From positions 24,913,501 to 24,977,500 of the forward strand of contig JABWDB010000002.1 of assembly GCA_019614645.1 (NCBI GenBank): a stretch of 64,000 nt of DNA. The letters are read 5' to 3'. This stretch comes from Stratiolaelaps scimitus (Eukaryota; Arthropoda; Arachnida; Mesostigmata; Laelapidae). The notes below the pieces were generated by a model. That model made no database searches. It was not told the origin of the DNA and saw only the letters and a program-made list of their open reading frames with translations. This document shows positions 50,650 to 63,537 of the stretch, in pieces; position 1 is the stretch's first letter; every line of letters begins with the position of its first letter. The translations under genes were made by a program, and so were the position numbers.

Positions 50650-51801
50650 CGTTGATATCTAGCATATACAGAACACTCAGTCTCTCACATATGTACGTGT
50701 ACACACTCAACAAACACGCACTGTTTCGTTATTGATCGAGTGTGCATTGGTGTGTGTGCGTGTGTGTTACTGTCTCCAACATCAGCTGACGGCCTGCACG
50801 AAGAGGGGAAGGGAATAAGAGACGCAACCGCACCCGGAAGTGTCTATTGGAGATGTCAGACTCTGACAATAAATTGACGAAAACAAATCCGAGGTGGATC
50901 TTTTCGACGCAGAATTGAGAAATAGCCCTTCATTACTGCTACAGCTGCTAGAGTTACATTGAATGGCAGAAAAAGTGTACTAAGCAGATGGGCTTCCGGG
51001 TGACGCGCGCAAGTGCGTCTGCAAGAGCACAATACAAATAGTTGGCAAATTCAAACCGCCGAGAAAGAGGAAACATGGTCAATTCGCAAGTTTCGATACT
51101 GTTACTACGAACATCCAGTTGACACTAATTGTCACCCGCACGGTTGCATTCACGGCGTCAGGTGGCAGATCAAGGGTCACATCCATATTTAAGTGCGTCT
51201 ATGATTAAGAAGCTTCTGCAAGAAAGAGACGATAGCGAAATGCCAATAACCAATCCTGTTGTTGTTATCCCTGTCAAGCAAGATAAGGCCGCTGCTGCTG
51301 ATGTTGCTGCTGTGGTCACTTGAGTTATCCATACACTTTCAGGTGTTGTCGTCAGCTGTTGTTGGTGGTGTTGCCAAGTCGGGCCTGTCTGTGTGCCCAT
51401 CTATGTGTCTCTATGCGTTTGTTTATTTGGAGTATTTCGCTCATCTTGGTTGTCAGTTCTCCCGTCCGATTACGATTTCTGCTCAGTGTGTTGGGGATGC
51501 TGTTGCTAATAAGTGTTAGTGGATGCTCAAGCCAGTTTCGACGACTGCCAACGAAACAATAAAATGCGTCCGGACCTACCGGTGAAGGAGTCGGAAATAA
51601 GTTGGTATCGGGAACACATTTGTCGATCGGCCTGCGAGAGGCCTTGAGGGCGGCAGGATTCTAATTTTGCACCCGCTCCTCCTTCATCAACATCTTTTTC
51701 TGCCGCTGACTGTAACTCGAGTGAGCCTCAGCCGGTCAATCGCTCGGCATATTCGTGCGTATGGATGTGTACAGATTGCAGAGGCAGGATCTGACAACGA
51801 A
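50650..51801. promoter_or_regulatory. Head-to-head intergenic region, candidate bidirectional promoter
   Basis: It separates the start codon of WDR45 copy C (minus, 50649) from that of the TMEM130-like gene (plus, 51802). It contains a GT-rich tract near 50747-50768 and CTG/GTT-rich sequence near 51290-51370. No obvious TATA box lies close to either start. The 5'UTRs of both genes must begin here unless there are noncoding upstream exons. Confidence 0.4.
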
Positions 51802-51895
51802 ATGAGCATAATGTGGGGCTCTGTTTTATGGATCTTGGGGTCTTTCTGTTGGTGCCTTGCATTCAGTTGGGGATTTCACGGATTCGAACAGAATG
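51802..51895 (+). CDS. TMEM130-like exon 1 (signal peptide)
   Basis: Thirty-one codons plus one base start at an ATG with purine at -3, read through a hydrophobic Trp/Leu/Phe-rich core and end EQN-G at a GTGAGT donor. The phase-1 end joins the acceptor at 59270 to make N-A-S, a glycosylation site, followed by LKLSNDGPVYF. The link across the 7.4-kb intron rests on phase, the need for a signal peptide and the lack of a better candidate. Confidence 0.65.
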
Positions 51896-52172
51896 GTGAG
51901 TTGGGATGTTGATATTTTTCATGCACTCATAGCGTAGAACGCATGTGATTACGCGAGGCCGCCATTAGCGAAGTGCACGCAGTTAAATAGACTATAGAGG
52001 GGTCGACTAAAAAAATTAAACCATTCATGTGCCATTATCATTTGTGCCATTAATGGGTATCGCGATATCTACACGGTACCGAGCATTTGCAGCAGTTGGA
52101 AATGATTTATGCGTGATGCTCTACGCTGCTTACGAATCAAAGCTGGCGGTGTCGATCTTACTAATAATAATA

Positions 52173-52216
<44 letters not shown>

Positions 52217-55200
52217 CATATATATGATTTCTATTAGAGTACCTTAGGTGACAAATAACAAAATCTTTAGGTAGTGTTTATGACACGCTTTCATCTTCAT
52301 CTGAAAGATCATTGCGTAGCTATGTATTCTTGATACATCACTGTTATCACCTAAATATGAATCTAGGACCCATAACCTACTCGCATAACGATTCTATTAA
52401 CTGGTACATGTTAATTTATTAATTTTTTCCTATATATATTCCATTCATTGTTAGTTCTTTTCCCGTAATATGGGTACATGACAGATACCCATACATTGCT
52501 TCGCTTTAATCGCAGAAAAGACCGCTGTCGAGAGATCAAACGCGATACATTTTGAGTACGAATGACTGGGTTCATGGTAGTGATAAGCCTCGGGTGTATT
52601 TACGAGCGATCGTAAGCTACAGCGTAACTACTTACATAACATTACCCGGTTTGACGGGCATCTGTTTTAACTATACTTGCTTGTATGTTTGTCTGCCTCC
52701 GTTTTGGACTTATTGGCACGGACTTCAACTTCGATGACGAATTCATTCGTTGATTAATTCGATCACAATCAAATAGAATGGCCGGCTATGGTCTCTCGCG
52801 ATTCTACGCATCTGAGCAGTTCCCATAAGACTACGGTCGGACAAATAGACTTCTTCGAGACACTGTCTCCTAAATGAGCAAAGTAAGAGAAATATGAGTT
52901 TTAGAAAATTCTTTGTTATACAAACTAATTTTAATATATATATATATATATATTAAAATTAGTTTGTATAACAAAGAATTTTCTAAAACTTTTTCTAAAA
53001 CTAAAATTTTCTATATATATATATACACGAACGGATATGTATATATATATTTGATTCTTAAAGACGCAGTTGATCGAGTTGTTGTTTTGGAAGCCCGCGC
53101 ATGTTTCCATCCTCAATTGTTTATGCATTTTCAGCTGACAATTTCTGAATGATATACATATCATAAAACAATCCAGCCTCTGTCCCAATTTGTACACCGT
53201 GGGGTGGATCAATATTATAGTTCATGAGATTTTCCCGTCCGTCAGGCTAGGCATTGAGGAAAGACGAGTCTTCATTTACTATTAAATATAATGGGAATGA
53301 ACTGATCAACGTTCGAATTGGATAACTCATCGAGAAATAGCACCACACTGTGTCGGGGGAAGACGTGACAACTATTTTTTAGGAAATTGTTGATTAAATG
53401 TTTTTCCTGTTTGGGTAACTACTACACAGTTGCCGAACCAGATTTACCACAATATAATAGCTTGTATAATACGTCCCTCAATTCGGGTGGATATGGTTCT
53501 TAGGTTGCTAGTTAAGTATTTTTTTCATGAAATTTTGTTGCTTCACCTTGCGTCATTGGAACATTCAAAGCCTACAGATGCCACGAATCATATGTTACAG
53601 GTGATTGTTTAACAGCTTAAGAAATAGCTATTATTATTATTATTCATCATTAGTTCAAAAACAAATAATTAAGATAGATAATAGATGTGGATTTGTGATT
53701 GTAGCCACGTCAGACAGCTCCTTTCCGCACCTTTCGATGACGTGAGTCAAACTGGTGCCTTCATGGTAAACCGAGGCATGGGAATTAATTCACGAAGGTG
53801 AGTGGGAAGCCAACATATCTAGTGACATCTTCGCAGCCGATATATCCTCCACTTCTGCCATGTTCATTGCCATCGTCTTTGTTTGAGTAACGGACAACCC
53901 TAGTTCTGCAGAGGCCTTAGGCAGGCCTTTGCAGGTCAGATGCTGAGCAGTTTAATAAGCGAAGTCGAAGGTTAAGGAACAAATGCGGTGGTGTATGCGC
54001 TCAATTTTCGAGGAAGAACGACTCGCAGATGACGTAATCCATGAGTTTCCGAGTTGATGACATATATTATTATTATTTACTGCTACTGATTCGTCGACTC
54101 AGATAGGCGATGCGAAAAAGCCAACTGTTGAAACAGAAAGGGACAATGTTGCTATCGACCACGAATATATTTCTGTGCCGCAAGTGAATGATTGGCTCCT
54201 TTGCTAGATCATTGGGTCGAGGTGAGCCCTAAAACTGAATCACCGTGTATAATTTATTAAAACCAATCTAATCCAAGCGCTGTGACACGACATTTTCCGT
54301 CCTGGATGATTCCAACATGCCTGCAAACGGTGCAAGACAAACAGATGTCCTCATGAAAACCGTACTTAGCCAGTTACGATATTGTTCGTTTATAGGTCCG
54401 TAATATTTGTCCTTTTGAGACTTTTTCGCTAAAAATATGCTTCCTCACTTATTACTGTTTAAGGATCTAGACTTGATGTGCCACACAGACGACCAAGAAA
54501 AGTTTTTAAAAATATTTTGTTAGTCACCAATTAGTGCGCTGACATCATTGTGCGATGCTCCTACCAATTCCCTTCTCATTATCTTCTGCCTTAAAATCGT
54601 CTAATTGAGATTTGATTCTTTCATTTGATAGTACTGCTTCGCGTTTGCTAAGCAGCGGCTCTGTTAGTACCGCTGTAGAGGTTTACGCCTATTTACGATG
54701 TGGACGATATATTTTTAAACTCTTATGGAGCACAGGTATGATAGTCGAGTGGTCGATAGTGGTTGACCAAATGGACGGTTAGATAAAACTGTACGAACCA
54801 GCTGCCTGTTAATTCAGTTTGCTGTGGCCGTTTCAGAGGCCTGACAAAGAAGATCTATGTGAGGGCGAACACAAATTACACAGTTAATAAAATACACGAA
54901 CATCTCACAATACATGCCTGTGATTCAAATGACGTTCTATGTTATGGTAACCTTTATTGATTATAAATGTGCATCTTAAAATATATACGTTAGGTTATAG
55001 ATATATTGTTACTAACCTTTGAAGTAAAGTGTTCGTTTGTTTAAAGAGAAGAGGAACATGTTAACCAAGCGGAAGGATCTAGCACGGATGGTTCAAGCAC
55101 GAATGCTCTCTTTTAAATAAAGGAGTGTATCAAATTTAATGCTTGGCCTGCATTGACTGCTGATTAAAATTGCGTGAAGTCACACCTCGACCCCGATTCA

Positions 55201-58200
55201 TCTTGCCCATTGCGACCGCGCAATGCAGTCACTCTTTAGGGAAACAATGAGGTTGCCACACGCCCAGTGTAAATAAAATAAAACCTTTATTTTCACCCGT
55301 ATGATGAAGTCTGGCCAATGCGCAGATCTATTCATTTATTGTGTGCCTGATTTATTCCAGAAGCTTTCCTGGCCCACATCAAAGTTATTTCTAAAGCTTC
55401 AAAACAAATGCAAATGCCCTCTAGCCTAAATTTATTTGATATAGGCTCTCTCTCCCAGACGCGATTTAGTGCGAGTAACCTATGCCCAGAGCATCATCGG
55501 TAGCATCGCTTAATCATTAGACCTAGTGCTCCTCATTAATTATTGACTGATTGAATGATCATTAAATTAACAAATACGAAATGACTGCCACATACAATGA
55601 CTGCCATATCTGCTGTTGATGTGATTTTTCAATAACTTCTTTTTTGATTATCGAACGATCTCTTTCACATCTTCTACCTGCTTGAGTAGTCCTGACTATA
55701 GAGAGAATATATCCAACTATCCCCTCTCAAGCACAGTGTCCCTGCAACGAATAAGGCTTGCTCCGTTATTCTCAGTGTGCGCCTCCCCCTCAGCTATGAA
55801 GTCGCTTTTCAAAGTCATCATCGGCCATACGTTCTAATCGAAGTGCTAATTTTGCATGTTGCATACTCGAATTGGATTTCCACAGGGCAGAACGAGTGAC
55901 GCTATTCACTGGTATCGCTCGAAAACGGCAGGCGCGTGGACACAAAGACGTTTTCCTCGTCGATGAATCGGCTATATATTTTCCATTCGTCCATTTTGGT
56001 GCTACCAGTCAAAAAGTGTAACCACTCACACATAGACACACCTATAAGATCGGCATGAGCATTATGCGCTTTTCAGCGCACACAGCGTTCCATTCTACGC
56101 CGCCCACTGACAGGTTGCTCCATAAATCAACACAGTTCCATCACGGCACCTGCTACGAAACATGAACGGGCGACAGTGATTGCCAGACTAAATACCACCT
56201 ATCTCAACTTGGTTGAAGGGGACGATGCCAATTATGCCATATATTAGCTAGCAACCGGTTTCAGAACAGAGTCATGAACATCTGAACATAATCATTCTTA
56301 CTCGTTTAGTTTTAGAAATTAGCGGAACCTCAGTACTGAAGTAGTACGGCCGTGTACGGATATTCGTGATTACCACCGACCAATATTTCGGTCGACGCAA
56401 CAATGTCATAGAGTAAAATAATTTCAATATTCTTGTTACCAATGCTACTATGACTGTCGCCATGGCTGGTTGCGAAGGGCGACAGTTCGACAGAGATGAG
56501 TGCCCGGGTTCAATGCCCCGCCCAGACCCAATGATTTACCAAATAATTAAACGTTTTTATTTTTATTTATTTCATGCTTAGAGTTTAGAAAAGTTAGTCA
56601 TTTATGATAATTCTGCAATGTGTTTGTAAATAGCATGTGCTTCGTCTAAATTTAAAACTGAGTCACTGAATGAGTCGACTCAAGGAGGAAAGTGTTTGTT
56701 AAGGAAAATTTTTCGATTCTGTTTTAGAAATACACACGTAACAAGAAGGGCTATTTACTAACCCTTGTGACTAACGGAGAGTGAGAGAAAGAGAGAGAGA
56801 TGAAGCTGTTGACAGTTTTACAGTACGTAAGATTCATGTGGGGGTCTCCCTGGTGAATGGCACGACATTCTACTTGTGAGTCACTGTGTTGTATCTACAG
56901 GACTCGGAAATGCAAGCCAAGCGCTATTTGATCCTAAAGAAGCGCTATGACTCACCTTAATTGGCCAAGCCTTTCCTGGCTCCATATCTGTTAGCTGTGG
57001 CAAGAGCAAGGCGTCGGGATATTCTACATGGGAGTCTGAGTCCAGTATTTATATAACATAACAGATGAAGCTAATGTGACACTAAATTAAAGAAAATCAT
57101 TATAGAATCCTTATTTGTGGGTTGTTCCAAGCCACAAAAAAAATGAATGCAACAATCGCATACAGAGTATTTATTCAAAACCACAAACATTGCCGTTTCG
57201 GGTCGAAGAGAATACTTTGATCACAGGGTCGGTGGGAATCGCTGCAGAAAGCTACAACCTATCCGCATCGTAAACGGATAGAAAACGCTCGACGTCGTCA
57301 AAACACTCCACCACCCTTAAGTTGTGTTTTGACAAAAGTCTACACCAGCATGTAAAATAGACAATTGTTTCGATTTGACACCAGATAGGATTCAATGTTC
57401 CAGCTTGGCTAGAGGCCACGAAGGAAGTTTCCGTCTGCTCGGGCTGAAAATTCAAACATGCTAACACTGTTCGGCAAACTCTTGGGCGTATTGACAATAT
57501 TTATTTTAAGAACGAGGGAGGCAAATTAACCGAAATAATCATCAGCTCATTGAACTGACTGAAAATGACTCATGAGGTACTCACGAATGCATCGTTAACG
57601 TAAACAAATAAACACTACGAAATCCAAATTGTTTTATGAAATTAACGGTGGGTTTCTAACTTAGTTAGATTCCGTTTACTACTTTTCTTCGACAAGTTCT
57701 AAATTAAGCTCCAACTTAGGGTGAGGCTCAAAACTGGATACGGAACAAAGTTGCCATGGCGATTTTTCATCGCTTAGTATTTTGATCGTGTGCGACGTAA
57801 CCGAGAGATGACAGCTTTGAATGTTGCATCTTGAATCTGCGTAAAGCTTGGGCGAAGAGTTCCATCGGTTAAAGTAGATCATATTATATATATATATATA
57901 TATATATAATCACTGTTGGGAGGCTTACTCGGTCGCCGGGTAGCTAGCTGACATAACTACATGCGCTGTATTGATCTGACGGTATTCAGTGAGATTGCAC
58001 AACCGCGTGGCGTAACATCGTCCCAAGCGCGGATGGATTAAGAGCATCCACATATTGATACGAGTTATCCTGTTAAATACCGATATGCTCTACTTATAAT
58101 CTCACACACACTTGGGCACTTGCATGAGTTTTTCGGTAACGTTATCACGAGCTATTATTATTATTATTATTATCTTATGTTGTAGCCATTCTTGAGAACA

Positions 58201-61200
58201 TTTGTGTCAGTATTATTCGTTTTATCGTACAGTACTGTATGATATGCTCAATATTTCAATATCCTCCTGAAACCGCAACTGGATAAGCTATACCTAAAAT
58301 ATGCATACATTACGTAAGCGCACGCAAACAACAACAATTGGGAGATCAAAATGCTTTCTAGGAAAACTTGAATGGTCACTATACTGAATGCTGTGTTTAT
58401 CGTTAACGAATTGCAAATTCATATGAGGTTGACAGTCGTACCTACGTAACACTGCCTTTGAGATAGGGACCAGCAAGGGGCACGAAGGTCGCCCGTTGTG
58501 ATTATATTAGAACTTACCGGTTTCGCCAGCCTCTTTGCGCACCTCGTTGTCTTTGTCTAACGTCGTCAAGTGATGGCCCTTGGCGGTAATCTCTTAGCTT
58601 TCGAAAAAATCTTATATTATTATAAAAACACACGTGGCTTCTTTTATTATTATTATTATTATTATATTACCCATCAGAATAATGGTTACAAAACCAGCTG
58701 TCGCTGCAAATGAACTCTTCGGTGCGAAGACGACTATCAATGCTACTGAGAAGTAAGTGTCGATATTCGGCTTCATGATTCTCTTGAGTTGAAATGAACA
58801 CTGAACAAGCAGCTCTGATGACAAGTTCTCGGGGATTCAGAATACCCTCTTCCAGGTTGTACCGCGATAGATTATCACCGGTGTCGCTCAACGCATCGAA
58901 GACAACTTCCAGAACTTAGATTAAGTTGAAGATGTGAAAAAATTGTAATACGCATTAACTCAAAGAATCCGTGGAAGCAACTGCTCGTTAGCTCGTCAAG
59001 AAATTTTAATCCTACCATAAATGACGAGAGAGTCATGCTTTTCGACGGCTAAAATACTTTCGGTTGAACATTTACACATATTATTATTATTATCAAAGTA
59101 AATAAAACTCAACGCTCACCAAACACTACCATAACACGAAATATATTCTACCCCTAAAGTGCTTCGCTCTATAGTTAGATGGTTTGAAACGGTGTTGTGA
59201 TGATAAGCGTTGTCTGAGAGGTTTCAGCGATTGCTTCTAACATTTGAATCTATATCCCTGCGTTCTTAGCCTCGCTGAAATTAAGCAACGATGGACCGGT
59301 GTACTTCCGCAGTCCAATCACGTTCACTGCAGAGCTGATTACTGATCAGCAGAACTATCGCGAATATCACTACTACTTCGAGTCAGAATGGCCCGCGGAA
59401 TTGGATTACAAACTAACGTCTGGAGAACGGAAAGTTCAGGTATTTGTTTTCTGTCAGCTGAAGTTTTGATTTGCTTTTTACGTGTTATCTATTTCTGGGT
59501 CCAATTTAGAAAGTCACAATAAGGTTTTCGTATGCAATGCGAAATACGTTGTCTGATTCAAAACATTTTGGCCTTGCCTCACTTTAGACAACTTATGAAA
59601 AATATCACAGAAAATTGCACAATAACTAGGGGTCTCTATTTATTTATATAATATATCAGGCGATATGTAGTAGGCGATGGCCTTGTCTCTTTGCACAGAT
59701 GGAAGGACCTTGCGGTCTTATTCCCGATGGGGCGAATCGGCCTTTGGCAGAGCCTTTGGAGGAGATTGGGAGTTTGGTGGGCGGGGCCGCCTAAGGTTTC
59801 GAAGGAAGAGGGCTAATGAGGTGCTATCTTTTTCACGATCGATCTATGATCACGTGTCTGTGATTTCAGATTACCCATACATTCGATATCCCGAAAGAGA
59901 AGGCTCAGGGCGAATTCCTGTTGTTCGTTAGAGTTTCCTACACCGAGTTCTTCATAAAGAGAACTGTTGCCAGAGCGAGGATGAAATTTTCGCTATCGAG
60001 TATGTACACTTCATCAGATTCATAATGCACAGACAATTCCAGTAAAAAACATTTAGTTCAAAACACATTGGTAAAACATTTAGTTACGATGAGAGAGAAT
60101 CCTTAGGTAAACTCAAGTGTCCGATCATATATACTCTTATAGTTGCTGATGTTAAAATATGCACCTTTATCAGAAGAAACCACAAAAGTTAATCTTGAGT
60201 ACAGAAAATCCATTATTTAAAAAGGCATAATGTTGTTTTTTACATGAAATTGAACACAGAGAAGCATAGAATAATCACTAAATTGATGATTCGTCCGAAT
60301 TTTTACAATATGTTTAGACAAGATCCCCGCCAGTCTTATTCTAGTCCAGAATGGAACGACCTTGGGGGTTGATCCTAACCCTGAAGGCAAAACTCTCGTG
60401 AGTTCCGCGATCAATGTCACTGCTTCGTGCGCAATCAACGATCCGGCCGGCTATTTCGCTAATCGAAACATGACCTTTACAAACTACTGGAAGGTGAGAA
60501 CGATGCCTGCAAATTGCCTATATATTGGAAAGAGTTCTTAAGCTGTGGGTTGACTTGGATGTCCCGACGTTTACTTCAAGGGGGACGATTGGATGATACA
60601 GTAATCATGTGACATAATCCATACGTACACTTTTCATAAAAAGTTACATTGCACATCGTCATGGTCAGTTTGTCAACCGAATGACCTCTCACAAGATATT
60701 ATACATATAATATAATAATATATATATATATATATATACCTAGAGACAGCATTTGGAAATGTATTCTAATGAAAAGTGTTTATCTTTGCCTGATTTCTAT
60801 TTTGCAGTTGAACAATGGCATCGGCAACTATAACATATCGATGTCATATCGGTTTCCGTCCCAGCCAGGGAAAGAGTTCGACTTCTTACAGGTTTTCATC
60901 GCCGCGTTCGATCCCAATGGGACACAAATGGCCGAAGGTGTTCTCAGTCAAAACATCGTCGCACTTAGTAAAGTATCAAGACAATATTGTGAACATGGGG
61001 GACATATAGTCTAGTCTATCTATTATTGATTCAGCAAGCTTTATTAATTTCAGAGTATAAGAACTTAACAGTTGTGATTTCTGTCAAACTCCTGTGATTC
61101 CGTTCGAATGTTTGATTATGGTCGATGTGGCTCTGTAAACTAATAGGCGGCAACTTGTTGTTGAACTTCAGATCCGGTATCGTACTTAAATAGGACAGGT

Positions 61201-63537
61201 GATCTGTTTTCACCGAGAGGATCGATAATAAAATTGAACTTCTCTTGTGATGCCAGGTAAGGACGTCTTCTCCAAATAGTCGATACTTTAAGTGTGATAA
61301 TGCTAGAAGCATCGATGTGGTTTGATATATAAATATATGTATATATATGTTCCTCGGATCTATTGATCTGCGTCTTTGATATTAAGTATGTCGCCATTTT
61401 AGTACGTTCTCTGTGGAGGCGTTTTCCAACTTGTTGGTCTTTTGAAAGCCACGTATTTAGTGCTTAAGATATCCTTATTATATGGTGCTTTTATTTGTCT
61501 ACCTCACACTTGTTTTCGGGATTATTTAAATTTATCGAATATGTGATGCCTTAGCTTTAAAGAATATTCAAAAAGATTTCTTTGTCTTCCTGTGTTTACT
61601 GGAACTGGTAAAACAGTCTTTCGACATTTGACTAAGCTAACATATTCATTTCCCTTCGTGCGAATACAGTCCGCCAATATACTATTGCTTCGACCCGGTC
61701 AACGTTCCTTCGCCAGCAAATACAACCGACTTCAATTGCACTTCTCAAGTGCATCGCTTCGAGACCTGCTCTTTTGGCGCTGTGCACTATTTCGGGGAAG
61801 TTGGAGACCACGAAATTAGGGTACGTAAATGCAATACTATTGTCTATTGAGAGACTTCTTTATATCTGCCAGACTATATTTCATCAACTATACTTATGCA
61901 GATACCTTAAATGAGAAGTCCCAAGTTTCATAGTGTTCAGTTTAGTTCTCGTACGGTTTGGCATTAAAAAAAAAAAAATTTGGCATTAAAATGAGTAGAG
62001 ATCGTTGACGAGGTGGCCGATTTGATCATTAGACCTTTGCTCTAATCGTTGTGGGCGTTTATTGACGAATTTGGGTAGGCCCGAAACAAACTGGTAGCGG
62101 GCTATATACAATCCATGTGCATATATATATATATATATATATCTAGCTTTAAAAGCTCAGGTCCTTACAGTTTTTTTTTGTAATATAAATTTCTACATGC
62201 TTTTAAATCGTCTCTCTAATTACTTTGTGCTGCTTTTCCCTTGTATGTATAAATCAGGTGTTAGTATACAACGAGGTCAATAAGTTTCTCCATATCGAAC
62301 CATGGAGAAAAATCTATTCGATTCATATTTATGAAGGTAAGTAATTTCCCTGCGTCTTTCATACGTCGCTTCAGTCAGTAGATAGGAATCGATTGAGGCT
62401 CTTGCAGCTTTCATTAACTGGATTCGTCTCATTATTCGGCGCAATTTTCTACCTTGGAAAATGATCACGGCCATGCCGAAATAAGGTGTTCGGCACCACT
62501 TGTCAGTTAGTTCCGACTCAACAACAGGGGTCATACACGTTTAGGATTGCTGTGAAAATTTAGATTTGTGAAGCTACTTGGATGCATTCTTGCGGAAATC
62601 TATACGGCCATTAGCAGCACACCATGTAGTGTCTTATCTTGACTTGTTGACTTTATTTCTCGTTTGCGTTTGCAGTCGAGTCGAAGGGCTTGCTAGGCCT
62701 GTTCATCGTTCCAATATCATGTATCATTTTCGGATTTGTTGTGGTCGTTGCGGGAGTTGCATTCTACAAACATACGAAAGGGGATATTCGAGTTGAGGTA
62801 AGCCGCTGTTTGACTTCGTCAATCTGTTTGATGTCGTTTGCGAAGTCTGAATCCTTCAAGGCGGACCAGGTCCAAGGACAAAACATGTCTGGTTTTGCTT
62901 CCGTATTTCAAATATCGTCTATCCTGTCAATCGATTTCTCGATAGGTCGACAGGTCGCATACGCACACCTGTGCGTTGTATTCCCGCTAAATTGCTACGG
63001 AACGATGTCTAAACATTTCGCTGTATTCCAACAACGCCTGCACGTGTCGAGCAGAAGTGTTATACGTATCAAACCACAATACATATCTTCTTGCTAAATA
63101 TAGTTACTGTGACGTATTAACAAGAGAGCATTCTATCCACTCAATGCATTTCTTACTTCTAAAAGGTGGCCGACTTCGATTTCGGCGGGGCGTCGAATTC
63201 GTTCGATTTCGACGATCCTGTTCAGGCTGCAATGCTCGAGGAGCGAACGTTCTGGACCCATCTCCGGGATGAGTTGGCGGAGAGTTCGCCACTATTCAGT
63301 TGGCTGGTACGACGACCGAAGCGTTTAACGACCCTCAGTCTAATAGACGATGACTTGCCGGATAGCGAGAATGCCCCAGGAACAATGGCAGATCAAAACC
63401 GCTCTCGTGACGTCGTCGGTCCCAGCAGCAGCAGCAGTAGCAGTAGTAAAAAGAATAACATTAACAGCGAGAGTGTCACCAGCATTGAGAGTCTTAATAC
63501 AAATGGCGACACCTGCATAGCCAGTAATCGTAGATAG
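51802..63537 (+). CDS. TMEM130-like type I membrane glycoprotein (10 exons)
   Basis: Coding exons: 51802-51895, 59270-59439, 59870-59999, 60318-60493, 60808-60967, 61172-61256, 61670-61820, 62258-62336, 62676-62797, 63166-63537. Phases match throughout and give 512 residues. Residues 1 to about 24 are a Trp-rich signal peptide. The ectodomain carries about ten N-glycosylation sequons (NAS, NGT, NVT, NMT, NIS, NRT, NFS, NTT, NCT). One membrane helix lies at about 354-377. The tail begins VEVADFDF (388-395), the same motif that follows the helix in vertebrate TMEM130, and the ectodomain aligns to it in order (YFRSPITFTAELI, IIKLNFSCDASPP). TMEM130 relatives carry a PKD-like domain; here its WDFGDG box is degenerate (YWKLNNGIG). 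The tail is longer and ends Ser/Asn-rich. The exon 5 end is a choice: GTAAAG at 60968 was preferred, but GTGTTC at 60939 keeps phase too. Function is unknown. Confidence 0.8.
52162..52216. repeat. (TAA/TTA)n microsatellite
   Basis: About 18 trinucleotide units with one switch from AAT to ATT register. It is the longest TAA tract in the window. Confidence 0.9.
52897..52990. repeat. 94-bp perfect palindrome with TA core
   Basis: The left arm begins AGTTTTAGAAAATTCTTTG and the right arm is its exact reverse complement, ending at 52990. The centre is a (TA)n tract that is itself self-complementary. A partial extra copy of TTTTCTAAAACT follows at once. The structure would form a long hairpin as single-stranded DNA or RNA. 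It may be a MITE-like insertion or a palindrome grown from a TA microsatellite. Confidence 0.9.
57252..59048 (-). other. Possible nested minus-strand gene or gene relic (unresolved exons)
   Basis: Several minus-strand pieces in TMEM130-like intron 1 read like real protein. (1) 59048-59016 and 58914-58671 join in phase 1, giving EKHDSLVIY then LEVVFDALSDTGDNLSRYN and about 70 more residues. (2) About 58602-58520, ending at a strong GTAAGT donor, encodes LDKDNEVRKEAGE, which resembles a HEAT-type helical repeat. (3) 58069-57929, with an AACAG acceptor and GTAAGC donor, is open. (4) 57447-57252, after TTTTCAG, begins PEQTETSFVASSQ and ends in TAG. I could not join all of these in one continuous frame. 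It could be a gene with exons I misplace, a pseudogene or chance. Confidence 0.3.
57885..57909. repeat. (TA)n microsatellite
   Basis: TA tract in TMEM130-like intron 1. Confidence 0.85.
60711..60738. repeat. (TA)n microsatellite
   Basis: TA-rich tract in the intron before exon 5 of the TMEM130-like gene. Confidence 0.85.
62121..62142. repeat. (TA)n microsatellite
   Basis: TA tract in the intron before exon 8 of the TMEM130-like gene. Confidence 0.85.
63166..63537 (+). CDS. TMEM130-like terminal exon (cytoplasmic tail)
   Basis: Follows a CTAAAAG acceptor and encodes VADFDF and 117 further residues to a TAG. With the preceding exon it forms the VEVADFDF motif. The middle is acidic and aromatic (ERTFWTHLRDEL) and the end is low-complexity (a run of eight Ser, then Lys/Asn-rich). 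It is much longer than I would expect from the vertebrate tail. Confidence 0.85.
   Translation: MADFDFGGASNSFDFDDPVQAAMLEERTFWTHLRDELAESSPLFSWLVRRPKRLTTLSLIDDDLPDSENAPGTMADQNRSRDVVGPSSSSSSSSKKNNINSESVTSIESLNTNGDTCIASNRR

Larger units (their letters stand above)
51896..59269 (+). other. TMEM130-like intron 1 (7.4 kb)
   Basis: It runs from GTGAGT to TTCTTAG. It contains a long (TAA)n tract, a 94-bp perfect palindrome (52897-52990), (TA)n at 57885-57909, and minus-strand exon-like frames between 57252 and 59048. Nothing coding was recognised in 53100-57200. Confidence 0.6.

Noticed and set aside
56461..56530. tRNA-like B-box (GGGTTCAATGCC at 56506-56517) with a GC-rich 3' end
   Set aside because: No matching 5' acceptor stem or A box lies at the right distance. 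At best it is a decayed tRNA-derived SINE fragment.
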